The notes below the pieces were generated by a model. That model was not told where the DNA came from, ran no database searches, and saw only the letters and a list, made by a program, of their open reading frames with translations. 64,000 nucleotides of DNA from Leuctra nigra (Eukaryota > Arthropoda > Insecta > Plecoptera > Leuctridae). The stretch is taken from NCBI GenBank assembly GCA_934045905.1, contig OW203763.1:41316672-41380671 (forward strand). The letters run 5' to 3'. Of the stretch, positions 11,593 through 21,815 are shown one piece after another. The stretch's first letter is position 1, and each line of letters starts with the position of its first letter. A program made the position numbers and the translations under genes.

Positions 11593-12042
11593 CCCCCGAC
11601 GGCTGTCACCTTATCGCGGTGGTGGGGTTTGTGTTGGCAAATGATCCATTGCAGCTACGCCGGCGAGCATATGCTCATGTGTAAGGGTTACCCATGCCGG
11701 ACAGATCAGTGGTGAGGCCCAGACCAAGAGCAGCCAGGGTCGGCCTTACCATGCCCTCCCTTGAATTTGCGGTCCCCTCGGACCGGCCTTCCCCCTCGAG
11801 ATGGTGATCCCCCTGAAATCGGGTTCAGCCGGCCCGAATCCTCACACACCCTGGTCCGTCCCCATTCCGGCCTTGCCTTCCCACCAGTGCTGGACTCCCC
11901 CGGATCGGGCCCGTTAGGTCGACCCCCTCCCCTTGCCCTCCAATTATGATCAACAAAGTTAAATAAAACAATTAATGTGCGCAATATAACCTCGTCGTTG
12001 ACGCGCCATTAAACCAAACTAATCTTATCTAATCTAATCTAA
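11593..12042 (+). mobile_element. R450 retroposed repeat, copy 1
   Basis: A ~450-bp element begins CCCCCCGACGGCTGTCACC and ends in a TCTAA/TAATC microsatellite tail. A 12-bp target duplication TCCAGAGAGGAC flanks it (11581-11592 and 12043-12054). Three other copies occur in the window, all with their own duplication. The long duplication and simple tail indicate target-primed retroposition, as for a SINE or an internally deleted LINE. Open frames of 60-105 codons inside are GC-rich shadows and vary in frame between copies, so none is called. This copy interrupts integrase-proximal coding of Gypsy-1. Confidence 0.9.
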
Positions 12043-13274
12043 TCCAGAGAGGACGCCAGCGGAACATTTCAAACCTTTTTTCAGTAGAAAGGATGAACTG
12101 TCGATACACAAAAACTGCATCCTGTGGGGAAGCAGGAACCAGCTCGGGAACAGTGTCTACTCATGCTACATTCAACGCATCCAGGTATCGTGAATATGAA
12201 GCATTTGGCCAGGAGCTATTTATGGTGGCCGAAGATAGACGCAGACACTGAAGAAGTTGTACGCAAGTGCATAATTTGTCAACAGTCGCGGCCAGCAGAA
12301 GCACGAGCTCCGTTACATCCATCGGAGTGGACACAGAACCCTTGGCGTCGGTTACATTTGGATTTTGCAGGTCCATTGGAGGGAAAGACATACTTGATAG
12401 TCATGGATGCTCCTTCAAAATGGCTAGAAGTATTACTCGTAACGTATCCCACTTCAGCAACAGTAATTTCAGCATTACGCAGACTGAGTGCGAAACACGG
12501 ACTTCCGGAGGTACTAGTCACTGATAACGCTCAGGCTTTTGTATCAAGGAAGTTTCAGGTGTATGCCAAGAGTAACAACATCCGGCTGGTCACCACGGCA
12601 GTCTACCATCCCTCTTCGAACGGACAGGCAGAGCGTATGGTGCAGATGGCTAAGGCAGCCATCAAGAGGATGATGAAGGAGGACTGCTTCGAGCTACAGC
12701 TGTCCAGATTCCTGCTGCGTCAACATGTGACACCGAGTGCCACGACCGGCAAGAGCCCAGCTGAGCTACTGATGAAGAGACGGCTGCACACGATTCAAGA
12801 CTGCGTGCACCCCGACCTCCACGCTGATGTCCAGCGTATGCAGGAGGAAGCGGCGACGAGCAGCGTTGCAACATCCCGGCCATCCCGGCGGGAGGGTATC
12901 CGGGGGGCAGGGGGGGGGTTGCAGAGGGGGACCAGGTACTCGCTCGCAACTACTCGCAACAGGGAGCACGATGGGTGCAGGCGAGCATCGTGGAGCCAAC
13001 TGGACCAGTGTCGTACAAAGTACGGACCCACGACAACCAGGTCCTACGACGACACGTGGACCAGCTCAGGAGAAGCTACGCCGAGAGCCAGGCTGTCCCA
13101 GGCAGAACAGCCGCGGAAGAACCGCCACAACTAGCAGCACCGGAGTCAGCAGCGGAGGTTCTGGAGGAATCTTCGCCGGCAGTCCTCGGAAGAACCGAAG
13201 CGATGGAGGAACCGCGACTCAACCCAGACAGGGATCGCAGACGACCTCACCGCTACCGATAGGGTGGGAAGGGA

Positions 13275-13489
13275 TGTCATGTACTGACGTGACCCCAGTT
13301 CCGGATACGAGCCCTCGTCTCTGGGACACTTCACCTCGAGCTGCAGTCGCGATCAGACCTACTTCATCCCTCGACTGGTTTTGCTACTATTTGACCATGT
13401 GTTTTGTAATAACTTATTAGTAATGTCTATATCAACTTATACTTGTGTATCAATCTTCATTGAATAAATATATACTCAAATATATAACA
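13275..13489 (+). repeat. Gypsy-1 3' LTR
   Basis: The 215-bp LTR starts TGTCATGTACTGACGTG and ends TATATAACA. It carries an AATAAA polyadenylation signal near 13463. It follows the purine-rich primer tract at 13261-13274. Confidence 0.88.
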
Positions 13490-13749
13490 AAAAGTATGAA
13501 TTGTCACTACTACCTTCAATACATAGAATTTCTCGTGAAAAAACGAGAAGGCACTGTGGCGCCATTTACCTAAAAAGTGTATCGTATTTCAGCCATGGAT
13601 TTATTTCGTTCTTTCATATCTTCATGCATTTAAGCAAGTATAATAGTTGTTTATTTCTGTAGAAGAATCTTCTCGATCATACTTCTCACTCTTCTCGGAC
13701 ATATCAAAATTCATACGACCGCTTTGCTTCCCGTGTGATTGGATGAGGA

Positions 13750-14190
13750 TTAGATTAGATTAGTGTGGTTTAATGGCGCGTCAACGACGAGGTTATATTG
13801 CGCACATTAATTGTTATATTTAACTTTGTTGATCAAAATTGGAGGGCAAGGGGAGGGGGTCGACCTAACGGGCCCGATCCGGGGGAGTCCAGCACTGATG
13901 GGAAGGCCAGGCCGGAATGGGGGCGGACCGGGGGGTGTGAGGATTCGGGCCGGCTGAACCCGATTTCAGGGGGATCACCATCTCGAGGGGGGAGGCCGGC
14001 CCGAGGGGACCACAAATTCAAGGGAGGGCATGGTTAGGCCGACCCTGGCTGCTCTTGGTCTGGGCCTCACCACTGATCTGTCCGGCATGGGTAACCCTTA
14101 CACATGAGCATATGCTCGCCGGCGTAGCTGCAATGGATCATTGGCCAACACAAACCCCACCACCACGATAAGGTGACATCCGTCGGGGGG
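13750..14190 (-). mobile_element. R450 retroposed repeat, copy 2
   Basis: This is the reverse complement of the R450 family. The GATTAGATTAG tail is at 13750 and the CCGACGG head is at 14190. An 11-bp duplication TTGGATGAGGA lies at 13739-13749 and 14191-14201. The internal sequence is near-identical to copy 1 by eye. Confidence 0.9.
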
Positions 14191-14343
14191 TTGGATGAGG
14201 AAATGGCATCCATTGAAATCTCGTGTTCAAGGTTAAATACATACTTATGTAGGGTCCCGAGGTTTTACATAAGTACTTAAGATGATGGAAACATGGTGAC
14301 GTCTGGAAACAGTAATGCAATTCTCCGAACAATCCTAAGCTGA

Positions 14344-14870
14344 AGAATAATGAAGATTAAGTGAATACCGACGCTGAAAATGGGAATCATCTTAAATCAT
14401 CAAAGTGTGGTGGTTGTGCAAGAGGCGATGAGGTAGGCTGTGATTACATCTTCCTTGAAGGAGCGTGTGAGAGGTGGTTCAATCGCAAGTGTGTGTGGTT
14501 ATCTGAGCAAGAATATAAACTTTTAAAGAAATTTAAAAATGTCCAATGGTTTTGTAAGAAGTGTCTGGGCAAGTCAAAGCAGGAAAGTGTTGTGGAATCA
14601 AACAAAGAAATTTTAGAGATGAAAGTGAAACTTCAGAGTTTGGAAAATAAAATTGAACACATTTGCAAGTTCATGACATCTTTGAAGGAAATAGGGAACC
14701 GTTAGTAGTTCAAAACGAATATGTTAATAACATAAATGTAGCATCCAGTTTGTCATCAGGGCAGTGGTAAAAACTAGACAGAGTGGGATGATCCGCATCG
14801 CATTCTCCTCATGGGGGACAGTCAATTGAGAGACTGCCGTGTGATTTTGGAGAAAAAAAAACTTAAACGT
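14344..14870 (+). pseudogene. LINE E ORF1: PHD-like finger, coiled coil and start of esterase
   Basis: The frame carries a PHD-type zinc finger: CGGCARGDEVGC, then CERWFNRKC (Asn where the usual His sits), then WFCKKC. A charged coiled-coil follows (LEMKVKLQSLENKIEHI). After a stop at 14705, a short segment at about 14808-14850 reads MGDSQLRDCRVILEKK, the N-terminal GDS block of an SGNH hydrolase. This PHD, coiled-coil, esterase order matches LINE D ORF1 at 31797-32760, so I assign it to the same CR1-like LINE family. The rest of the esterase is lost to the AT-rich stretch that follows. Confidence 0.7.
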
Positions 14871-15815
14871 GCTTCTATTTTGTGTGAATATCAATATTTT
14901 ATATCAATTTGATTGAATATCAATACATGAGTCACCAATAGATCAAAACACAAAAGTTTGTCTCCCGGCCCTTGTAGAGAAAATGAGCCTCAAATGAACC
15001 AAATTTAATATTGCAATTTTAACATTAATTTTTATTATTACGCAACACAGAAATGCTTGCCATTTCTACATAAAGCCGAAATACAAAACGAAACTCTCAG
15101 GGATTGAATACCAATATATGAGCTACTAATCGCGCACAAACTCAATATTTTGGTACTGTGCCCTCTTGGGGAAACATGGGGTTAAAAGGTACCAATTTGA
15201 CTATTTTGCATTTTTTCAAGATTTTTTTTATGTTTGAGGGCATAAAAATAACTAAACAAATTAAGGTTATTATCTACACCATATATACGTAGAAGATTCA
15301 CAAAAATAATTGGCTTGTAATTTTTAACCCTTTAGTTGTAAATCGAGCGTCAAAAATAGTGTAAATTGGAAAAATTAACTCAATATTCAACCCCTGATTT
15401 GAAGGTCACGCAGAGGGTGTACGACAAACATTATGAAAACCAAAATGATAGACGGGCATGTGTTGAAGAGAACTACGTTTACTGGAATCCGCTATCATAT
15501 TTCATTTGGAAATAACAGCGACTTTTGCAGTAGCTTAGACGAGCCATTTTTACCACTCAGGCCAATGTTCAAGGTCATGTAACTTGAGAAGGGTGAATTT
15601 GAAAAATGTGCAAAAATTAATTTGAACTCATCTAGTATCAAGTTACAATATAGTAAAATTTGAAAATTATCAAAAATCATGCCGCAACGAATTTTTCGGG
15701 ATTTGGCGTTTTTTAATGGAACGAGCCATTTTTTAAATTGTAATTTATAGGTAAATTTGATATTTCCAGACACTCTATATTAGAGTCTATATTAACCTCC
15801 ATGTAATTGTATTTC
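14870..15815. other. AT-rich insert with two diverged ~190-bp repeats
   Basis: No coding region is supported. Two diverged units, beginning near 14915 (ATTGAATATCAATACATGAG) and 15105 (ATTGAATACCAATATATGAG), suggest an old tandem pair of about 190 bp. The stretch separates LINE E ORF1 from its minisatellite, so it is probably an inserted and decayed element, but I could not find its ends. Confidence 0.4.
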
Positions 15816-15887
15816 ATTGTATTTCAATGTCATGTACGTGTTATGTTATGGAAATAAGGCGATATTATTATTATTATTATGTCTGCC

Positions 15888-16167
15888 ACCCGAGTCTAGC
15901 GTTGGTCAGTCTCAAAATGATCATCTGCCGCCCCGGACCAACAATGGTCAACCGCATAATGGTCGACTGCCACCCGTGGCCACCATTCGTCAATCCCAGA
16001 ATGGTCGTCTACCATCCGAGACCAGCATTGGTCATTCTCAAAATGGTCATTTGCCATCCCAGACCAGCATTGGTCAGTCGCAGGTTGGTCGGCCGTATGC
16101 AAATTTTTTAGGACATTGCCCACCCATATGGCAAAATCAATACCAGTATCTGTACAGCCAAGTTTAG
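15888..16167 (+). repeat. 42-bp minisatellite and C-terminus of LINE E ORF1
   Basis: Five units of 42 bp (15888-16095) encode 14-residue repeats of the type RLPSETSIGHSQNG. They are followed by NFLGHCPPIWQN and the end of the frame at 16167. The tail resembles the end of LINE D ORF1 (HFLGYHPTVWPN at about 43580), which also follows a minisatellite, but one with a longer unit. So the ORF1 of this LINE family appears to carry a tandem-repeat segment between esterase and C-terminus. Confidence 0.65.
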
Positions 16168-16215
16168 AGTCACGTAAAATGCCAAGACAAATCTAAACTA
16201 GCCAAAATTACGCAC

Positions 16216-16555
16216 GATAGCAATAATTTTGCAGACAATAGGCGATTAATTATTGCATTGTTGCATTGTTCGTTATCATTCTTGTGAAGGCCCAGTCGTG
16301 TAACACCTGAAAATCCATTGTCTGAAGAAACTGACAATAATATTGCAGTTCCTGGCTCTAGTATTGAATACAGGTAAGTCACCGATAGCAATAATTTTGC
16401 AGACAAAAGGCGAATAATTATTGCATTGTTGTATTGACCGTTATCATTATTGTGAAGGCCCAGTCGTGTAACACCTGAAAATACATTGTCTGAAGAAACT
16501 GACAATAATATTACAGTTCCTGGCTCTAGTATTGAACACAGGTAGGTACCGATAG
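16216..16555. repeat. Tandem duplication, two ~168-bp units
   Basis: The unit starts GATAGCAATAATTTTGCAGA at 16216 and 16384, and a partial third start lies at 16551. Each unit contains GAAGGCCCAGTCGTGTAACA and CAGTTCCTGGCTCTAGTATT. No coding potential is convincing on either strand. Confidence 0.75.
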
Positions 16556-16805
16556 CAATGATTGAGATTTTTTTAAATTGATATATTGTCAATCCTTGAC
16601 AATATTGTAAATTCTTTATGATATTTATGTCATAAAGTTCATAACTTATTTCATTAACAAAAATCAAACTAATTGATAGGCACATTGATAGTTCTCCGTT
16701 ACTACAGAAAAAATACATTATTTAGCATTGTTTAGCAAATTATTGTTGATTTGGAGCTTTTAGCCCAGATTTTCTTATCACTCTCTTTCAAGCTGAATAT
16801 ACTAT

Positions 16806-18292
16806 TTGTTTCTTGTAATGTTGTGTTCGTTGTCTGAAAGAGAAGTTAGTGATGCCATACGGAAAATGAAGTTGGGTAAAGCGATAGGGCCCGATGGAAT
16901 TCCGATTGATGCCTTTAAATCTCTGGGCAGAACTGGCATTAAGTACATGACCACTTTCTTCAATAGAATCCTGGAAGAGGCGAGAATTCCGGACGCTTGG
17001 AGGTCTAGTTGTATAGTTCCCATCTATAAACCGAAGGGAGACGTGCAAGACTGCAGCAACTACAGACCGATTAAACTAATGAGTCACTGCATGAAATGGA
17101 TGGAGAGGGTGATTGAGGGGCGTCTACGTATTAGTTTGGAAGGAGATATAAGTGACAACCAAAGAGGCTTCATGAAGGGAAGGGGAACCATGGATGCAAT
17201 TTTTGCTGCAAGGATGATGCTGGAAAGGTGCAGAGAACATCAAAGACCACTACATTGTACTTTCATTGATTTGGAAAAAGCGTACGATCGTGTGCCACGA
17301 GATTTGGTGTGGTACAGCTTGTGGAAGAAACATGCAGCGAAGCCATATGTGAGTCTCATTCAGAACATGTATGCTGGAAGTGAGTCCTATGTACGCAGCG
17401 CAGCAGGAGTGAGTGTCAAGTTTCCAGTCAGAGTGGGACTTCATCAAGGGTCAGCCCTTAGCCCATTTCTATTCATCCTGGTTATGGACACGGTCACACG
17501 GGACATCCAACGAGCAACTCCGCAGAACATCCTATTTGCAGATGACATCTTTCTGTGCGACCACAGTAGAGCTCAAGTTCAGGAAGATTTCACCAACTGG
17601 GCCATAGCACTTGAGCGGCATGGTTTAAAGATCAACCGGACCAAAACTGAATACATGCCTTGCTTTGATGATCCTGGAGAAGGTATCAAAATCGGAGGTC
17701 TTGAACTCAAGCAGGCCGAAAAGTTCAGGTATCTCGGGTCGACACTCCAGTCGGACGGTGGGATCGGAGCGGTTGTGAGGGCCAGAGTTCAAGCCGTCTG
17801 GGCGAAGTGGAGGGACATGACAGGGGTGCTTTGCGACAAAAAGATGCCTTTGAAGCTGAAGTCCCGAATATATAATCAGGTTGTGCGGCCCTGCATGATG
17901 TATGGTTCAGAGTGCTGGGCTCTAAAGAAGAAGGAAGAGACTCTGTTACATGTGACTGAGATGCGGATGCTGCGGTGGTCACTTGGAGTTACCCGGAAAG
18001 ACAGGATTAGGAATGAAGTGATAAGAGGAATGATGAAGACTGCGCCAATAGTTTCAAAACTTCAGGAAAATCGACTTCGCTGGTGGGGACATGTGGAAAG
18101 GCGTGAGGAAGAGCACATGTGCCGATAAGTTTTGAAACAGGAGATTCAAGGAAAGAGAAGGAGGGGGAGGCCAGCGTTGACTTTGGAGAGGAAGGTTAAG
18201 GAGGATATGCGGGAGCTCGGCCTCACAGTTGCAGACTGTCAGGATAGGAGTAAATGGAGGAGACTGTGTCGTGTCGCCGACCCCACTTTGTG
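16806..18292 (+). pseudogene. RTE-like LINE reverse transcriptase, nearly open
   Basis: One continuous frame of 440 codons covers almost the whole RT: KAIGPDGIPIDAFKS, NYRPIKLMSH, TFIDLEKAYDRVPRD, GLHQGSALSPFLF, and FADDIFLCDHS near 17540 (catalytic Asp pair). It continues with FRYLGSTLQSDGG, SECWALKKKEE and LRWWGHVERRE. A TAA at 18126-18128 stops it; the same frame then goes on with GKRRRGRPALT and ends near 18292. The 5' truncation is at about 16815, so there is no endonuclease. It is a different RTE-like family from LINE R: it shares the WGHV and GRP tail but not the sequence between. The simple tail AAAGAAAAGAAGAAGAA follows at 18308. Confidence 0.85.
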
Positions 18293-18319
18293 AGAAAAGG
18301 CTGAAGATAAAGAAAAGAA

Positions 18320-18695
18320 GAAGAATGCTGTGATTCTTGGTATTTCCACTATTCGCTGTCAAATAAATGATATCGATTATTCTTTTATTAGTCGTCGACA
18401 AAGAAATTCAGTTTCACAATGAAAACGAGATGGCAGTGTATCAATTCAAAAACATTTAGGAGCAATCGTATCCATACTTATTGCAGGAAGATTGGGGTAG
18501 GGGTTTATTTAAAATAATTAAAATAAAAAATCTTTTTAGCAAAAAGCAGAGCGCACGCAGGATAGAGCGGAAATTCTTAGCGGGCCGCCGTGTTGTAAAT
18601 CTAAGCTACTTTTTAAAAGCTCTGAGAGGCACGAGAAGACACTCGCCCTGTGACTGCTCATATATTGATATGCAGCCTGTCAAAGAGTAGCCACA
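18320..18695. other. No gene seen
   Basis: This is spacer between the RTE-like copy and the Mutator-like gene. A short frame at 18481-18690 has no recognisable domain. The last ~50 bases may be the intron or the start of the Mutator-like exon. Confidence 0.3.
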
Positions 18696-18699
18696 TGGA

Positions 18700-20115
18700 T
18701 TGTGGAGTAGCATTTCATTTAAATGTGTCTTTTGCAACAAGGTGCAAGTAATCAGCACAGAAGATCCCGACACGCGAGTGAGTACATGGACATCAACACA
18801 GCCGCCGTGTCGGGAATGGTGTCCACAGGGGGAGGCTATTCCCAGCTCAAGGAGTTGGTGTCTGTGCTCGACATGCCGTGCATGGCCAAGGAAACATGGC
18901 AGAAACACCACCGAATTGTCGGTAAAGCCATGAAAGAGTTGGCTATGCAGACAATGCTGGAAGCTGGTCGGGAAGAGTCACGATTGGCCATTCAACGTGG
19001 AGATGTTGGAGAGGACAATGTTCCTTCAATATCTGTGGTCGCAGACGGTGCTTCGGCTAAACGCTTCTATAAGACGAACTATAACTCGGCATCTGGAGTG
19101 GTATGTAATACACACAAAAAACGCTCGGTATAAAACGTTGATGAGCGAGCGCCGATGTTTAAAATTTCGAACTTGAATTCAGTAACGCACAGAAAACATA
19201 TTTACATTGGATTAAAATATGATAAGTTCATCAACAAAAAAGTGCTAGTTCTTCATTGAAACTGAGAATAGCCATCATTCACTTTGGTACATAAAGAAAT
19301 CAGGTCCGGTTGCATTAGAATTCCCATTTCTATCTATCACTTTTCTGAAAAATTTTAAGTTTTTCTGAGTATTTTAATTTTTCAGCCAATCAGGAGAAAT
19401 GTATTTTAATTTTAACCAAACAAGAGATTTCTATTAAATGTTTCATCCTTAAACTACCAATATAGTCAACAGAATTATTTCACGTAGGCATGCTATCACA
19501 TTAGTACAAGTTAATGTTTTTTTAGACATTAATTACAAACAAATTGTGTTGCAGATGGCTATTGTGGGATACCACACCCGGAAGTTGCTTTTTTACGGGG
19601 TTAGAAATAAGTACTTATTGCTCTTATTGCGCATACCCCAAGAGGCGAAATCCCGGTTCCGCAGTCCCCAGTCATAGCTGCTGCAAAAACTGGAGTGGAT
19701 CATCAACAGTCATGGAGGCCGACGGGGTCGTGGAAGGCTTCAAGCTGAGCATGTCAATGCACAATGTCAGATATGGAAAGCTAATAGGTGACGGGGTCAG
19801 CAGTGTCCACATGAGGCTGATGGAGGCTCTACCTTACGGGCCCGAGAAACTCGTGCTCAAGGTAGAATGCAGGAATCATCTCCTGCGCAATTACAGCCGA
19901 AAATTGCGAGAACTTGTTTCGAACAGGAAAATTGGTAATGTTTGTTTGCGCAGTAATCTTCGGGTTAGCCAAAGGAGACTCCGATACGCTATTAGCTATT
20001 AGCTACAGAAAAGTTCAAGACGGTCCAGAATACATCCGAATCCGAAAACTTATCACGGATATTCTCAACGGTCCCCGTCACTGTTCGGAGACCATCAGAG
20101 ATGCATATCGAAGCC
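18700..20115 (+). pseudogene. Mutator-like transposase, two exons, frameshifted
   Basis: The protein matches the Mutator-like transposase domain family common in arthropods and other invertebrates (recollection). An N-terminal FKCVFCNK zinc pair is followed, after a frameshift near 18775, by MDINTAAVSG and SVVADGASAKRFYKTNYN, which holds the first catalytic Asp. Exon 1 ends at 19100 with a GTATGT donor and exon 2 begins at 19555 after TTGCAG; the join reads SGVMAIVGYHTRKLLFYGVRN. A frameshift near 19612 leads into CSYCAYPKR, SSTVMEADGVVEGF, KLIGDGVSSVHMRL (second Asp) and ECRNHLLRNY. Coding is recognisable to about 20110 (ITDILNGPRHC), with more frameshifts. The rest is cut off by LINE B1. 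Confidence 0.82.
19101..19554 (+). other. Intron of the Mutator-like gene with an embedded Helentron-like end
   Basis: The 454-bp intron has GTATGT and CAG borders and keeps phase 0. Just inside the 5' end (about 19112-19155) lies AACGCTCGGT...GATGAGCGAGCGCC, which is the reversed 3' terminus of the repeat family seen at 25735, 56026, 56673 and 58192. The remainder is AT-rich. Confidence 0.65.
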
Positions 20116-20159
20116 AGGCGAGACAAACCTCGTGTCAGAAATGAAGGAAACTGGCATCT

Positions 20160-21815
20160 AGAGATCACTACAAGATTACAAGATGGCGGCGCCGTGCTAG
20201 TTCATGTGTCAGTATCGCTCTGATTTTATTGGATTTTCTGTACTGATTGCTGTTAAATTAATAAGTTGTGATCAGGGAGTGTGATAATAGTGTTCTTTTC
20301 TTCATGGATGATGTTAGATACAGTTCCTGATGAGGTATGCAATACATTGAAGTGGTTTCACAAACTAAGAACCTCTAACCTTACAAGACACGGTAGGCAT
20401 GATGGCTGGAGAAGAGGCGATCATTTCTAGTAATCTTAGCAAAAACAGACACAGAAGTTGAAAGTGAAATTGAATGTGGAAGATGCAAAAAAGGAGAAGA
20501 CATCAAAGCTGATTGGATACAATGTGAGGGTTTCTGCGGCCGGCCATTGGTTCCACAGACAGTGTGCCTGGATGAATGAAAGTGAATATAAAATTATAAA
20601 AAAAAAATGAATAACATCATGTGGTATTGTAAGCAGTGTTTTGTTAAATCTAAGAAAGTTATGCCAATGGGTTTGAACTTTGAAATAAGAAGTAAACTAA
20701 TCAACATTGAAAGTAATTTAGAGGATATCTCAATGTCGTTGAGGAAAAAGATTATGTGTCAAGAAGAGCTGAATGGTGAAAAGGAGGTCGAGGTGGTAGA
20801 ATTGGAAAAGAAAGTGGAAGATCATCACAACAAAGGTACTTATAGTGCAGTATTACAGAAGAAAGAAAAAAGAAGAAAGAAAGTGAAAAATGGTGATTAT
20901 AACGCCGAAAGTTGGGAACAAAGTGGAAGAAACTATAAAAGTACTGAAGGAGAGCATCAATCCATCAGAACTTGGAGTGGGAATAGCACAGGTTAAAAGA
21001 ATAGGTAGGGGGGAAGTGGTTGTAAGTTGTGAGAATGAATCTGAAATGAAAACATTTCTGGATGAGGCAACTAATAGGATGGGTGAATCGTTCAATGTTC
21101 ATAAACACAATAGAAATGATAAGGCTAAAGTGATGGTTATTGGAGTTGTCAAAAAGGAGAGACAGCAAAGTAAAGAGGAATTGAATGAGGAAATTAAAAA
21201 AACAAAATGGTTTCAGCACCTGTAGAATTATTTATATAAAAAGTAATTATCATAGTAAAACTGTGAATGTGATCCTTGAAGTGGAGGAGAAGATTTAAGA
21301 GAATTTGTTGACAAAGAGGATCAAAATGGGATGGGAAATATGTAAAGTTGTGGAACATTTGAACATAATAAGATGTTACCGGTGCTGTGGATTCGGTCAT
21401 ATCAGTTATGTATGTAAAATGAAGTAGCATGTGGTTTCTGTGCAGGGCCACATATATATGAGAATTGTTCAGCAGATTATAGTGAGTGTGCAAATTGTAG
21501 AAATGCTAATACGCGTTATGGATGTAATTTAATCCATAAACATGGCTCGAGGAACAAAAATTGTCCGATTATTGTAGCAAAGAAAGAAAAGGAGTACTAT
21601 AAAATGGATATTGGTTATGTATTCAAACGAAGTAATCTTGATAGTACAGGTGGTGAGAGTGGAAATGAAGTGAATGACGAACCCGCATACGATCTTTTTG
21701 AGGATTAGCAATTACAGGTGAAACATGGGCTATAACAACGGAAAAAGATGCATACACATATCTCGTATGTTATAAATATGAACTGTCAAGGTCTTACCTC
21801 ACAGATCCAAAATCA
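20160..21815 (+). pseudogene. LINE B1: 5'UTR, ORF1 with PHD, RRM-like domain and zinc knuckles
   Basis: After a short 5'UTR, ORF1 encodes a PHD finger: CGRCKKGEDI, a frameshift, HWFHRQCAWMNESEYK, then MWYCKQCF at 20620. A lysine-rich coiled coil follows, then, after a frameshift near 20890, an RRM-like gag domain (SELGVGIAQVKRIGRGEVVV). CCHC knuckles follow (CYRCCGFGHISYVC at about 21375, CANCRNANTRYGC at about 21490). At about 21770 the endonuclease start MNCQGLTSQI appears and then breaks off. This layout is a gag-like ORF1 of a CR1/Jockey-group LINE. Confidence 0.7.

Larger units (their letters stand above)
9494..13262 (+). pseudogene. Gypsy-1 pol remnant (RT, RNase H, integrase)
   Basis: The RT remainder reads KGLYQVHRLQF, then YLDDIVVSG near 9650 (catalytic Asp pair) after an in-frame stop. 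RNase H (9835-10371) shows VCDASPYGVGAVLSH, IAFASRTL and DKEALAVVFGV. The integrase (12124-13134) has an HHCC zinc motif (H-x-G...C-x-x-C, reading CIICQQSRP), the first Asp in LHLDFAGP, VTDNAQAF, and the Glu in SNGQAERMVQ. After a frameshift in a G-run near 12905-12917, the C-terminal YKVRTHDNQVLRRHVDQLR segment follows to 13262. It is a K02A2.6-like Gypsy lineage (recollection) and not functional. Confidence 0.87.
9364..13489 (+). mobile_element. Gypsy-1, deleted Ty3/Gypsy LTR retrotransposon
   Basis: A 5-bp duplication AAAAG lies at 9359-9363 and 13490-13494. The element begins with a partial LTR (9364-9493) and ends with a 215-bp LTR (13275-13489) preceded by the polypurine tract AGGGTGGGAAGGGA (13261-13274). 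Gag, protease and the first half of RT are missing: the 5' LTR fragment is fused directly to the middle of RT at about 9494. An L2-like LINE fragment (about 10604-11575) and an R450 copy (11593-12042) are inserted between RNase H and integrase. Splicing them out gives one continuous pol frame apart from point lesions. Confidence 0.9.

Noticed and set aside
11706..11984. Open frames of 60-105 codons inside the R450 copies (also at 13798-14037, 27011-27266 and 47447-47764), with similar Gly/Pro/Arg-rich peptides
   Set aside because: The frames differ in length between copies and are shifted by small indels (for example the C-run at 47547-47557). The similarity follows from the repeat's nucleotide identity, not from selection on a protein.
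18606..18911. Minus-strand 101-codon frame over the Mutator-like exon
   Set aside because: The plus strand carries the conserved transposase motifs, so this is antisense shadow.
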